Positions 8,570-19,039 of a DNA stretch of 64,000 nucleotides are shown in pieces (position 1 is the first letter of the stretch; every line of letters starts with the position of its first letter). The stretch is from positions 1 to 64,000 of the forward strand of contig NZ_JACJHX010000013.1 of the NCBI RefSeq assembly GCF_014138605.1, in the 5' to 3' direction. The notes under the pieces were generated by a model. It was not told the DNA's origin and made no database searches. It saw only the letters and a list, made by a program, of their open reading frames with translations. The position numbers and the translations under genes are program-made. This DNA is from Peribacillus huizhouensis (GTDB lineage Bacteria > Bacillota > Bacilli > Bacillales > DSM-1321).

Positions 8570-8833
8570 GAAGAGAAAGAGTACGTTATTGTTTCTGTTC
8601 CAAAGAGAGCTGGTGTTTTGCTGAAAACCAGTATTCAGATAATAACCGAAAATCATCTCCGAGAAGTAAAGCCGAATGTTTAGTAAGCTTTATCGGTTTC
8701 CTCCGTTACAAGGGACAACGTATGATTGTACGTTTGTAAAGGGTAGTAAAGTGTTATTCAAACATTTTATTAAACAAGAGTGGTACCGCGAGTTTCAATC
8801 TCGTCTCTTACTGAGACGGGATTTTTTTGTTTT
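8570..8833 (+). promoter_or_regulatory. T-box leader, probably isoleucine type
   Basis: AGAGAGCTGGTG (stem I), the T-box core TGGTACCGCG at 8781-8790 and a terminator (ATCTCGTCTC pairing with GAGACGGGAT, then seven T) are all present. Aligning the specifier region with the leuA leader places ATC (Ile, 8651-8653) before the conserved A and the GAG arm. AAT (Asn, 8650-8652 register) is a less likely reading because it would be followed by C. The only downstream gene is the ATP-grasp protein. Confidence 0.88.
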
Positions 8834-8881
8834 TTGGGATGTTTTTACAATAAAAATTTAAGAAAAGCAGGTGAAGGCGTA

Positions 8882-9706
8882 ATGCAGACGCTACTATTTG
8901 TAACAGATTTATATTATGAAGCAAAAGGAAGAAACTATTATGAAGAGGATTTTTTTCTAACTTCTAAACTTAGAGAAGCCTTTAATTTGGTCATCTGTCA
9001 TCCTGAAGATATTGAAGCATTTGAAGATCATGCTGATTTAATTGTTTTCCGAAATGCAGGTATAGTCGCAAATTTTAAAGACAAATATGAAGCATTCCGC
9101 AACCGAATTGTTTCTAAACATTTAAACACATATAATTCGTTTGATGGGAAGGCTGATATGAACGGAAAAGAATATTTAATTGAACTAACAAATGCTAATT
9201 TTCCTGTTATTCCAACGATTGATACCCTTGATTCCCTAAATAAACTCCCTAGCGTAGACAGGTATATCGTAAAGCCGAAAGATGGAGCAGACTCTATCGG
9301 GATGGAATTTGTTACAAAAGATGAACTGAGTGAAAAAGTTAATTCAGAATCGAAAAATACATTGGTACAACCATTTATCAATTTTGAATATGAAGTCTCA
9401 TTTTATTTTATCGACAAAGAATTTCAGTATGCTCTTTATGCACCAGATAAAGATAAAAGATGGGAATTGAAAGAGTATGTACCTATGGAAGAAGATTTAG
9501 CTTTTGCTAAACGTTTCATCGACTGGAATAATCTTGACTGGGGAATTCAACGAGTAGATGCCTGTAAAAGCAAACAAGGGGAGCTTTTATTAGTCGAATT
9601 AGAAGATTTAAATCCCTATCTTTCCTTATTAGAATTATCTGAAGAGACACGTCAGAACTTTGTAGAAGCAATGAAAAAATCAGTACAAAAAGCTCTTCAG
9701 ATTTAA
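8882..9706 (+). CDS. ATP-grasp family ligase under T-box control
   Basis: The 274-aa protein shows the ATP-grasp order: an N-terminal domain (1-100), RYIVKPKDGADSIGMEFV (ATP lid and Lys), LVQPFINFEYEVSFYFID, and a metal-binding end LLVELEDLNPYLSLLEL. Such enzymes join a carboxylate to an amine through an acyl phosphate. An amino-acid-sensing T-box directly upstream suggests an amino acid is the substrate or is spared by the product. The frame stays open back through the leader terminator, but ATG 8882 with GGTGAAGG upstream is the sensible start. It is alone and its product is unknown. Confidence 0.85.
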   Translation: MQTLLFVTDLYYEAKGRNYYEEDFFLTSKLREAFNLVICHPEDIEAFEDHADLIVFRNAGIVANFKDKYEAFRNRIVSKHLNTYNSFDGKADMNGKEYLIELTNANFPVIPTIDTLDSLNKLPSVDRYIVKPKDGADSIGMEFVTKDELSEKVNSESKNTLVQPFINFEYEVSFYFIDKEFQYALYAPDKDKRWELKEYVPMEEDLAFAKRFIDWNNLDWGIQRVDACKSKQGELLLVELEDLNPYLSLLELSEETRQNFVEAMKKSVQKALQI

Positions 9707-9745
9707 ATTTTTACTGTTCTTATAGAACTATACCAGGCTAATATA

Positions 9746-9781
9746 AGTACCTTAGTTATTCCATTGTAGGGTGCTTTTCTT
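9746..9781 (+). terminator. Intrinsic terminator after ATP-grasp gene
   Basis: AGTACCTTA pairs with TAGGGTGCT (two G-T pairs), followed by TTTTC. Confidence 0.7.
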
Positions 9782-9985
9782 TAATAAGAGGGCGTCTTTT
9801 GGTAATGCCTCAACACATTTAAGAGATTAGAGCTTGTTAGGATAAAGAAAAGATCGTGAAGATTTCTACTTAAACTTTAGGGTGGTTTACTACAATAAGG
9901 AGTAGGACCACTAATGTGTTCTCATCCTAATGGAGAAATATGTTTCAATAATTTTTCATTAGGATGGGAATTAAATAACTATAAA

Positions 9986-10414
9986 CTAATCTTTTTTAAC
10001 TGTATATCTAACTTGTTTAAAGGTTACTATGTCTCCATTTTCAGTATCATCTTTAGTTTGCATAAGTTGAACTTTTGGCTTGTAGTCCGTCCTATGAGCA
10101 TCTTTGATACCCATAATGTTAAGTTTGTAGGATTCATCATTTTTTATTTTTTGTTCAAATACTTTTTTATTGGCAACAACGATAAAGGTCATTTTATTTT
10201 CATCAATTCCCTCAGTTATAAATTCTAATTGATTATCTTTTGTTGTAATTGTTGGTGTTAATAATTCAATACTTCCGTTTCCAGTTTCTTGTTTAATAGC
10301 AATTTCATAAACAGCTCTATCACTTGAATCTAAAGAATTTTCTATTATACCGGAACATCCGGATAACGTGATACCAGCAAATAGAATAAAACTTAATCCA
10401 ATTATCTTTTTCAT
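9986..10414 (-). CDS. Small lipoprotein of unknown function
   Basis: The 142-aa product starts MKKIIGLSFILFAGITLSGCSG, a type II signal peptide with lipobox LSGC, so it should be anchored outside the membrane. The mature part (about 120 residues) is mixed charge with a likely beta-sandwich pattern (YEIAIKQETGNGSIELLTPTI, KMTFIVVANKKVF, IVTFKQVRYTV). I do not recognise a family. On the minus strand GGGGGATG lies before the ATG at 10414; an in-frame ATG 45 nt upstream lacks a ribosome binding site. The 3' end faces the ATP-grasp gene. Confidence 0.78.
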   Translation of the reverse strand: MKKIIGLSFILFAGITLSGCSGIIENSLDSSDRAVYEIAIKQETGNGSIELLTPTITTKDNQLEFITEGIDENKMTFIVVANKKVFEQKIKNDESYKLNIMGIKDAHRTDYKPKVQLMQTKDDTENGDIVTFKQVRYTVKKD

Positions 10415-10440
10415 AAGAACATCCCCCAAAAAAATTTCGA

Positions 10441-10600
10441 TTACGTCAGTCGTCAGCAAGGGAATGAATTGTCATTCCTAACCCGTTAGCGTAGAACATA
10501 ACAACTCCCATGAAAGAAAGTAATAATCTTTCATTTTCTGTAGTGTAGTGTTGATTTTGCGCTACATGGATGGCTAACGGGGGCTTTACTTGAAGATCCT
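10441..10600. other. Gene-free stretch with a long inverted repeat
   Basis: CCCGTTAGC (10482-10490) and GCTAACGGG (10573-10581) face each other across 82 bp; inner GTAG/CTAC bases extend the pairing. The arms resemble the R2 repeat in opposite orientations, so two copies may have met here. No convincing gene is visible on either strand. Confidence 0.45.
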
Positions 10601-10601
10601 T

Positions 10602-10627
10602 GAGCTGTTTAGACAGCTCTTTTTTTC
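10602..10627 (+). terminator. Intrinsic terminator, + strand
   Basis: GAGCTGT pairs with ACAGCTC around TTAG, followed by seven T and C. No intact + strand gene lies directly upstream. Confidence 0.7.
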
Positions 10628-10632
10628 TTATT

Positions 10633-10660
10633 GTGTTAACGAAGCAGTTTAGTTGAAGAG
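10633..10660 (+). repeat. R2-type repeat (TTAACGAAGCAGTTTAGTTGAAG)
   Basis: It is near-identical in type to the copies at 44757 and 45641. An R1-like sequence (TTCAACGGGCCATATTG) follows at 10677-10693. Confidence 0.5.
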
Positions 10661-10704
10661 TGTTATTTATCTTGTGTTCAACGGGCCATATTGCGGAATA
10701 GTTG

Positions 10705-10749
10705 AAAACTGACATATAACAATTGTTTTGTTATATGTCAGTTTTTTCT
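10705..10749. terminator. Strong bidirectional terminator
   Basis: An 18-bp perfect stem joins 10705-10722 and 10728-10745 around TTGTT, with A-rich and T-rich flanks. It contains the stop codon of the HTH relic and would end the minus-strand DUF2975 transcript. Confidence 0.88.
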
Positions 10750-10941
10750 TCATATTCGAGTATATCACCAGGCTGACAATTTAATGTCTGGCAGATTTTT
10801 TCTAATGTGGCAAAGCGAATACCACGCTTTACCTGTTTTTAGTATTGATAAGTTAACTTGGGTAATTCTAATTTTTTCTGCTAACGCTTTTGTAGAAATT
10901 TTTCTTTCTAGCATTACTCGATCTAGATTGATTTTTATCAT
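10731..10941 (-). pseudogene. YozG-like Cro/C1-type HTH regulator, frameshifted
   Basis: From ATG 10941, with GGTGGGAAA upstream, the first 41 codons read as an HTH of the small YozG type (INLDRVMLERKIS, ALAEKIRITQVNLSILKTGKA). The frame then shifts. After AAAGCG one base too many (or two too few) puts the family's normal ending into another frame (GIRFATLEKICQTLNCQPGDILEYEE), closing at 10731. Read as is, the protein stops early with a scrambled C-terminal half. It follows the DUF2975 gene by 13 nt, the usual gene pair. The break may be a true mutation or a sequence error. Confidence 0.75.
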
Positions 10942-10954
10942 AGGGATTTCCCAC

Positions 10955-11491
10955 CTAAATCACATTGTTAGAATCGTCTTGTAAAGATATGCCGTATTTT
11001 AAAACCACATAAAGCGTATAAACGATGGATAACAAAAGAATGTTTCCTATTAAACTTGGCCAAGAATCTGGAAAAATATCACTAACATTGTACACATGTA
11101 CTTGCGCAAATAAGAGCTGACTAATGAAGTTCAAAACGGTAAAGCTAGTGATCGAGATTAAGATTAGTTTTAGGTATTTAAGATTTCGAGAAACAAAGAA
11201 GTGTTGTTCGTAAATATTACCAATTATCTTGTGTAGAGCGTACATAATGATAAACAAACAAGTAATAATTGCTAGCGCGACTAAGCAAGAAAGTACTAAA
11301 AACCATACTGATAGATTTGTGTTTGAGTTTAAATCTGCATACTGTAGCAATTGTTTTTTGACTCCGGTTGGTACTAACAATAAAGATCCAGACGCAAATA
11401 ATAGCACTAATCCAACAAAGGCACATAAAACTTGAGCAATTAGCGACATAATTGATAAAAATTTTAGAACAGTCTTGGTAAAAAGATCTAT
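10955..11491 (-). CDS. DUF2975 membrane protein, apparent ATA start
   Basis: The product has four hydrophobic segments, the usual DUF2975 layout, with a LHKIIGNIYEQHFFVSRNLKYLK loop in the middle typical of the family. Function is unknown; these proteins are usually paired with a small HTH regulator, as here. The ribosome binding site GGGAGGAG (11499-11506) is 7 nt before an in-frame ATA at 11491, giving 178 aa. The in-frame ATG at 11548 lies within the -35 box, so it should not be transcribed. An internal ATG at 11449 lacks a site. A non-standard ATA start, or a mutated ATG, is therefore likely. Confidence 0.75.
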   Translation of the reverse strand: MDLFTKTVLKFLSIMSLIAQVLCAFVGLVLLFASGSLLLVPTGVKKQLLQYADLNSNTNLSVWFLVLSCLVALAIITCLFIIMYALHKIIGNIYEQHFFVSRNLKYLKLILISITSFTVLNFISQLLFAQVHVYNVSDIFPDSWPSLIGNILLLSIVYTLYVVLKYGISLQDDSNNVI

Positions 11492-11519
11492 TGGAAATCT
11501 CCTCCCTATTTTACATATT

Positions 11520-11548
11520 ATACTAAAGAAGTAAAACATTATCGTCAA
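11520..11548 (-). promoter_or_regulatory. Promoter of the DUF2975-HTH pair
   Basis: On the minus strand TTGACG (11543-11548) and TAGTAT (11520-11525) are 17 nt apart; TATAAT at 11517-11522 is an alternative -10 at longer spacing. Confidence 0.65.
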
Positions 11549-11561
11549 ACGATAATGTTTT
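11533..11561. promoter_or_regulatory. Perfect inverted repeat over the -35 box (operator candidate)
   Basis: AAAACATTATCGT and ACGATAATGTTTT are 13-bp exact inverted repeats around CAA. The repeat covers the -35 element of the DUF2975 promoter, where a repressor would block it. It could also form a hairpin in + strand RNA. Confidence 0.55.
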
Positions 11562-11799
11562 TAATGATTTTTTTCAAGGAGATTGATTCCTGAACTATAG
11601 CTTTAATATTTAGTTTGATCAAAACAATTCAAAAGTTTGGTGGTGTTCAAAATGAAAGATGGGCGAGGGCGGCTGGAAAGAAATCTTCCATAACTAAAAC
11701 GATTGAAAATAGCCGTAATAATAGATTTGTTGATCCAACATAGCTTCCACAAACGGGAGTATTCAAGTTTCGTGCATTGCAACGTTTATATCACTCTTT
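11562..11799. other. Intergenic, no gene seen
   Basis: No ribosome binding site with a coding frame is visible; the frame of the next ORF stays open upstream to about 11740 without a usable start. Confidence 0.5.
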
Positions 11800-12099
11800 G
11801 TGAGTGTCATTAATTATTTAGTAGCGTATTCGATAGGAAAAACGCGTATAACTGATGCGATTTTTAATAATCTTTATGTAAAGTATTTGGTTTACCTGAC
11901 AGTTTTGTTCCTGGGGCTAACAATTCTCCTGTTAGTCTTTTTAATACTAAAACCTAAGAATAAGCAATTATATATAACCAATCAAGGTAGTGAATATACT
12001 AATACATATGCTTACCCAAATACGAGTGGGAATGGCCCGGTTGATGAATATGTGAATATACGCATAAAGAAAACTGAGTTATCCAAATTTCAGCAATAG
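11800..12099 (+). CDS. Small membrane protein, possibly a decayed AmaP-like gene
   Basis: The frame encodes about 99 aa from GTG 11800 and stays open upstream, adding a second hydrophobic run (CIATFISLFVSVINYLV). One clear membrane segment is at residues 29-50 (YLVYLTVLFLGLTILLLVFL), followed by KPKNKQLYITNQG. Two N-terminal membrane segments then a basic stretch recall the alkaline-shock membrane protein AmaP, but the AmaP C-terminal domain is not evident. No ribosome binding site precedes GTG 11800, so the gene may be 5'-damaged. Assignment is tentative. Confidence 0.35.
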   Translation: MSVINYLVAYSIGKTRITDAIFNNLYVKYLVYLTVLFLGLTILLLVFLILKPKNKQLYITNQGSEYTNTYAYPNTSGNGPVDEYVNIRIKKTELSKFQQ

Positions 12100-12166
12100 G
12101 ACTGGAATAAGGTAGAGTGAAGATGTTTAATATATCCTATTGTTGTCTTTTCAAGTATGCAATGCT

Positions 12167-12194
12167 AAAGGCTTCCGATGGGAGGCTTTTTTTC
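12167..12194 (+). terminator. Intrinsic terminator
   Basis: AAAGGCTTCC pairs with GGAGGCTTTT (G-T pairs included) around GATG, followed by a T-tract. Confidence 0.7.
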
Positions 12195-12404
12195 TTGTTT
12201 TACTAACGGTGCTGGTTAGTTTAATAATAGCTCTAATCTCATATTAATATTAGGAATTTTTATATTTTAGGGGAAGTAAACAAAATAAATGGAAAAAAGT
12301 TGATTTTAATCATATTCATATCGTGGTTTAAAAAATATATGAACTGCTTTCGAGGGGATGATCAGGGGCATCAGCTTACTTTATGGTAGCGTCTAGCTAT
12401 TTTT

Positions 12405-12431
12405 TTGAACTCTTCCTAATTTAATTATAAC
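12405..12431 (+). promoter_or_regulatory. Possible promoter of rifampin phosphotransferase gene
   Basis: TTGAAC (12405-12410) and TATAAC (12426-12431) lie 15 nt apart, shorter than ideal. A GC-richer patch (GGGGCATCAGC, 12365-12375) sits just upstream and could be a rifamycin-response element, but I cannot confirm a known consensus. The rest of 12195-12517 has an R2-like CTAACGG and no gene. Confidence 0.4.
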
Positions 12432-12505
12432 ATTTAAAAAATGGTTAATATAGACTTATTATTCTCATTTACTACTGCTAAAATCAATAGAACATTAATG
12501 GTTAG

Positions 12506-15133
<2,628 letters not shown>

Positions 15134-15222
15134 TTGCTGAATACGTCCAGATTTAATTAGTAGCACCGCTTCAGTGGCAAACATTAGTCATCTATTATTA
15201 AGATTGTAATGAGTATATCAGT

Positions 15223-15318
15223 GGTCTTGTAAAAATCGGCGAAATCACAGAGGGAGTCGAAATATTAGAAAACGATCCAGGAAATATCGAAATAACGATT
15301 GATATTGAAGAGAGGTGA
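15223..15318 (+). pseudogene. C-terminal fragment of an unknown protein
   Basis: A 31-codon open frame without a start (GLVKIGEITEGVEILENDPG, ending in an acidic tail) runs into the ribosome binding site of the next ORF. The acidic, well-formed codon pattern suggests the end of a deleted gene. Confidence 0.35.
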
Positions 15319-15327
15319 TTAATAAAA

Positions 15328-15624
15328 ATGGACATGAAAGATTTTATAGTTTTTTGTAAAAGTGGCAACCCCATTTCGGGTGAGGATAAAGAATTGCATG
15401 TACTATTAACTCAATGTAGCTTTGAAATCCAATGCGAGCCATTCTATACAACAATTAGGCCATTTAACATTCATTATTTGGAATTATTTTTATCGCAGAT
15501 TAACAATGTAATTATGCAGTTAATACAAAATATGATGACTAATAGCATAAACTTTGTAATTAAACTCCAATTTAAATGTTTACACAATAGAGTTATGTTA
15601 GAAAAAAGAATTTCTATTATCTAA
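15328..15624 (+). CDS. Hypothetical ORF with repeat-derived C-terminus
   Basis: GAGAGGTGATT precedes ATG 15328 and the first ~36 residues look like genuine protein (MKDFIVFCKSGNPISGEDKE). From codon ~38 the frame runs through CAACAATTAGGCCATTTAAC, an R1-like repeat, and then into AT-rich sequence giving a hydrophobic, low-quality tail. I infer a gene whose 3' part was replaced by intergenic repeat DNA. Function unknown; it may be untranslated. Confidence 0.3.
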   Translation: MDMKDFIVFCKSGNPISGEDKELHVLLTQCSFEIQCEPFYTTIRPFNIHYLELFLSQINNVIMQLIQNMMTNSINFVIKLQFKCLHNRVMLEKRISII

Positions 15625-15720
15625 ATATTTAAAAATATTTTACTCTTTATTTTTAAAATTAAACGGTTAGAGCCTAAAACAATTATATACGTGCAAACAC
15701 GAATAGATTTGAGGTGTTAA

Positions 15721-16950
15721 ATGATTGGTGATAACCTGAAAATTTGGAAATATGCTTTTGCAAGCATAATGGTTACGATAAGTGTTCAAGGTTTTGGGAG
15801 AATGTCTTATGGTATTTTGATGCCATTTATGAAAAAAAGTTTATCGCTTACATATGCACAGGCTGGTCTGTTAGGGACGGCAACATCAATCGGCTATTTA
15901 GGGATGGTTCTTTTTGCCGGTATTTTAGCATCGAAGTGGGGATCGAAGAAATTAGTCATTCTCGGGACATTGCTTGTTGCCTTTGGGCTATTTTTCATTT
16001 CGATGATACAAAGTTATCTTGCTTGTTTGGCAGGAATGGCGCTACTTGGAATCGGAACGGCGTTTGCATATACGCCACTAGTTAATATTGTTGTTGGTTG
16101 GTTTCCGAAGCATAGAGGGCTGATGATCGGATTTCTTCTCTGTGGATTAGGCTTGGGAACTGTTATATCAAGCTTGTTCATCCCGTATTTTACCGCATGG
16201 TTTTCAAATAATGGCTGGCGCATCCTGTGGATTTTATATGGGATAATCTCCTTGCTGTCTGTCGTTTGTGCCTACTTTATCCTGCGGGATCCTCCCGTTC
16301 CTTTACGCAAGAAGGCTCAAAAAAGCGGATCCTTAATCCGTGAAGTCTATTTGCATAAAGGGGTCCTTACTGTAGCAATTATTTATGGATTGATTGGCTT
16401 TGCTTATTTAATCCCGCAAAGCTTCTTATTCAGTTTTATGTTAGAGGCGAATCTTGACCGCTATTCTGCTGGCCGGATTATGGCGTTAGGCGGTTTTATC
16501 TCGATATTTAGCGGACCAATATGGGGCGCGGTTTCAGATAAAATCGGCCGGAAGAAATCGCTGCTTATTACACTGTTTATTGGAGCTGTTTCGATGGTGT
16601 TTCCAGTCATTTATCCAGAATATATTGGCTTTGGCATCAGCCAGATTCTTTGGGGCAGTACAATTGTCGGCATGCTTTCACTTATTCTGGCGCTTTCAAC
16701 AGAGCAGATTCATCAATCATACGCTCCGATCGCATTAGGCTACGCTACGGTCTTTTTTGCCGTTGGACAGCTGGCAGGTCCCGGACTTGGCGGCTGGATG
16801 ATTGACCATATGGGAGGCATACCGTCTGCATTACTGCTTTGCTGCGGACTTTTGCTTTTAGGATTCATTCTATCTATGCAATTGAAAAAAGATGTGGTTA
16901 ATGAACAGGCTGCACTTGAAAAAAATCGATGGAATGTTAATTCTAAATAG
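15721..16950 (+). CDS. MFS permease
   Basis: The 409-aa protein has twelve predicted membrane segments and the MFS loop 2-3 signature as ASKWGSKKLVILG (about 70-82), with the homologous loop 8-9 signature GAVSDKIGRKKSLL (about 276-289). The layout and GFGRMSYGILMPFM start resemble the oxalate/formate and YcxA/CynX-like MFS groups that carry organic anions. The substrate cannot be read. TTTGAGGTGTTAA precedes the ATG. It is a single gene between a relic and a strong terminator. Its sequence appears somewhat more GC-rich than its neighbours, which hints at separate acquisition. Confidence 0.87.
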   Translation: MIGDNLKIWKYAFASIMVTISVQGFGRMSYGILMPFMKKSLSLTYAQAGLLGTATSIGYLGMVLFAGILASKWGSKKLVILGTLLVAFGLFFISMIQSYLACLAGMALLGIGTAFAYTPLVNIVVGWFPKHRGLMIGFLLCGLGLGTVISSLFIPYFTAWFSNNGWRILWILYGIISLLSVVCAYFILRDPPVPLRKKAQKSGSLIREVYLHKGVLTVAIIYGLIGFAYLIPQSFLFSFMLEANLDRYSAGRIMALGGFISIFSGPIWGAVSDKIGRKKSLLITLFIGAVSMVFPVIYPEYIGFGISQILWGSTIVGMLSLILALSTEQIHQSYAPIALGYATVFFAVGQLAGPGLGGWMIDHMGGIPSALLLCCGLLLLGFILSMQLKKDVVNEQAALEKNRWNVNSK

Positions 16951-16975
16951 ATAATTTTTTGGAAAGAGGATGAAA

Positions 16976-17011
16976 TTAAAGACCAAATCGCAAATGTGAT
17001 TTGGTCTTTAA
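16976..17011. terminator. Strong hairpin terminator after MFS gene
   Basis: TTAAAGACCAAATC pairs perfectly with GATTTGGTCTTTAA around GCAAATGT. The T-tract is short and the stem may act in both directions. Confidence 0.75.
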
Positions 17012-17554
17012 TTACTTCTACAAGGCCAGCCTTCCTGTAATGAGTTGTTCCACAGTCGGGCGCTATTGTTTAATAAAATATAGATTTTTTAACGACTTTA
17101 TAGTTATATTTTTTAGTTTAGTGAAGAATCTTACATCAAAATAAAACAACTATATTTTTACCTCGTTTAAATTTAGAACGGGGTAACAAACATCTGCATA
17201 ATCTCAACAAATAAGCAGCATTATGGAAGAAGTAGCCTTTCTGTTCTATTCAAAGGACGTGAATTAAATATACAGTTTGATCATTTAAAATTTGTTTGTT
17301 GTAAATGGACAAGAAATTGATTGAGAAATGCGAGTCATCTATTCAATAATCGGGCCATTTTCTGGAATAAAGAGAAGGGGTTATTAGGAAGTGAAAGAAG
17401 CTCTAAGTTATTCGATTAAGGGTCTAGTTAATGAAAAAAGAAGTAGATGTAAACGCTAGGCTGAATTTTACACTTTTGCTTCATCAATTTAAAACTCTAG
17501 TAAACTAATAATAATTGTTATTTTATTGAGGGGAGGATTTTGGAGGAGAAATTT
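17012..17554. other. Gene-free stretch with two R1 repeats
   Basis: R1-type copies occur at 17048-17080 (TTCCACAGTCGGGCGC) and 17341-17374 (ATTCAATAATCGGGCCATTT). A small hairpin (CCTCGTT/AACGGGG) is at 17161-17184. I see no gene. Confidence 0.5.
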
Positions 17555-17886
17555 ATGTTGTATTACAGATACATCAATTGTATGTGCAAAAGTTTAGAAA
17601 GTCACAAATCGCAAAAGAACTTAAAGTGTCACGATCTACGATCTATAAATACTTACAGATGACATTTGAGGAGACTAAAAAACTTTTAGAAGGCCCTCAT
17701 CGAAAACCTAGAAAGTTAGCATCTTATCGAGACTGGATTATTGCCTGGCTGGAAGAGTATCCGCACCTTAGTGCAGCAAAAATCAGAGATTGGCTCCTGA
17801 AGCGTTATCCTGACTTGGTGATTGGGGAAAGTACTGTCAGAACATATGTGAAAGAAATGCGTGAGATCCATATAACAAAGTTATAG
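17555..17886 (+). pseudogene. istA: IS21-family transposase IstA, N-terminal fragment
   Basis: GGAGGAG precedes ATG 17555, which starts MLYYRYI as IstA does. A missing base near 17575 then shifts the frame. From there 102 codons read as the IstA N-terminus: the helix-turn-helix KSQIAKELKVSRSTIYKYL, then HRKPRKL and HLSAAKIRDWLLKRYPDLVIGESTVRTYVKEMR cut into a few pieces here. It stops at 17886, before the DDE catalytic domain, and no istB is present. An IS21 element once lay here and has been deleted. Confidence 0.85.
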
Positions 17887-17911
17887 AAATACTTTAACTA
17901 GCCATATTTAC

Positions 17912-17940
17912 TTGACAGAAATTTCTTAAAACTATAACAT
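17912..17940 (+). promoter_or_regulatory. Sigma-A promoter of TPP-riboswitch transcript
   Basis: TTGACA (17912-17917) and TAACAT (17935-17940) are 17 nt apart, just upstream of the aptamer. Confidence 0.65.
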
Positions 17941-17959
17941 TGAATATAACTTAAATATA

Positions 17960-18045
17960 TGCACTAGGGGTGTTATTTAACTGAGATGAGGATTACCTCA
18001 AACCCTTTGAACCTGAACTAGCTGATACTAGCGTAGGAAAGTGTA
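17960..18045 (+). promoter_or_regulatory. TPP riboswitch (THI element) upstream of SDR-monooxygenase
   Basis: The conserved blocks are in order: ACTAGGGGTG, CTGAGATGA, ACCCTTTGAACCTGA, CTAGCTGATACTAG, CGTAGGAAAGTG. It should bind thiamine pyrophosphate and switch off the operon when thiamine is plentiful. Confidence 0.95.
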
Positions 18046-18106
18046 AACTCTAATACATACTTAAAGAGCGATTGTGACTTATTCTTGCTATGTAGTTATT
18101 TGTTTT

Positions 18107-18145
18107 TACGCAACTTTCCTATGGGAAGGTTGCGTATTTTTTATT
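18107..18145 (+). terminator. Riboswitch-controlled terminator
   Basis: TACGCAAC-TTCC pairs with GGAAGGTTGCGTA, followed by six T. The aptamer's 3' GGAAAGT can pair with ACTTTCC of the left arm, a credible antiterminator. Confidence 0.85.
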
Positions 18146-18201
18146 TTATCTATCATTTTATTATTTAAGTTTCATCAAAATTAAAAAACATAGGAGTTGT
18201 A

Positions 18202-18957
18202 ATGATGAATAGAACAGTATTAGTAACTGGTAGTAGTAGAGGTTTAGGAGCAATTATTGTAAAGACATTGGCACAACAAGGATTTCAAGTGGTAATCAAT
18301 TACTATAAAAGCAAAGATGCTGCTGAGAAGCTCGTTTCTGAGATTGGTGAAGAGAATGCTATTGCAATTCGGGCTGATGTAACAAATCGTAAAGAAGTAG
18401 ATAACTTGATAAAAAAAGCAACGGAATATTTTGGTCAAATTGATGTTGTAGTCAACAATGCATTAGTAGACTTCAAATTTGATCCAAACAAACAGAAACC
18501 CTTCACAGAACTCACTTGGGATGATTATCAAAAACAACTAGATGGTACTTTAAAAGCATCATTTAATGTAGTTCAAAGCGTCATACCTCAATTTATTGAG
18601 CGGCAAAATGGGAGTATTATAGGTATAGGTACTAATTTATATCAAAATCCTGTTGTACCCTACCACGAATATACAACAGCTAAAGCTGGATTAATCGGTT
18701 TTACACGTAATATCGCTTCTGAATTGGGTATATATGGTATAAAAGCGAATGTAGTTTCAGGTGGATTATTAAAAACGACTGACGCAAGTGCTGTTACAAC
18801 ACCAGAAGTATTCGATTTAATTGCTCAATCAACGCCATTGAAGAAGGTGACCACACCTCAAGATGTAGCCAACATGGTCGCTTATTTATCTTCGGAAAAT
18901 GCGAACGGTATTACAGGTCAAAATTTCACAGTAGATGGCGGTTTGACCATGAACTAA
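18202..18957 (+). CDS. SDR-family oxidoreductase under TPP riboswitch
   Basis: The 251-aa protein is a classical short-chain dehydrogenase. The cofactor motif TGSSRGLG is at residues 9-16 and VVNNALVD replaces the usual NNAG. The catalytic YxxxK is present as YTTAK (about 156-160). The usual catalytic Ser position reads GIGTNLYQ, so Ser is not obvious. FTVDGGLTMN closes the domain. It is annotated by habit as a 3-oxoacyl-ACP reductase; the real substrate is unknown. AGGAG supports ATG 18202 or 18205. It is first in a two-gene operon with the flavin monooxygenase, and both should respond to thiamine pyrophosphate. Confidence 0.87.
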   Translation: MMNRTVLVTGSSRGLGAIIVKTLAQQGFQVVINYYKSKDAAEKLVSEIGEENAIAIRADVTNRKEVDNLIKKATEYFGQIDVVVNNALVDFKFDPNKQKPFTELTWDDYQKQLDGTLKASFNVVQSVIPQFIERQNGSIIGIGTNLYQNPVVPYHEYTTAKAGLIGFTRNIASELGIYGIKANVVSGGLLKTTDASAVTTPEVFDLIAQSTPLKKVTTPQDVANMVAYLSSENANGITGQNFTVDGGLTMN

Positions 18958-19039
18958 TAGCTTAAATTAACATAGATAATCCTTCAAAAAAAGGAGTATA
19001 CAAGTCAATTAATAATGATGTATTTTGAGGTGTAAACAA

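Noticed and set aside
8650-8653. Asparagine (AAT) specifier in the second T-box
   Set aside because: Alignment with the leuA leader puts ATC before the conserved purine; AAT would be followed by C.
8676-8861. 61-codon ORF inside the second T-box
   Set aside because: It spans the T-box core and terminator, which explain the sequence better.
10446-10715. 89-codon minus-strand ORF
   Set aside because: It runs through a terminator, R2 and R1 repeats and an inverted repeat, and lacks a ribosome binding site.
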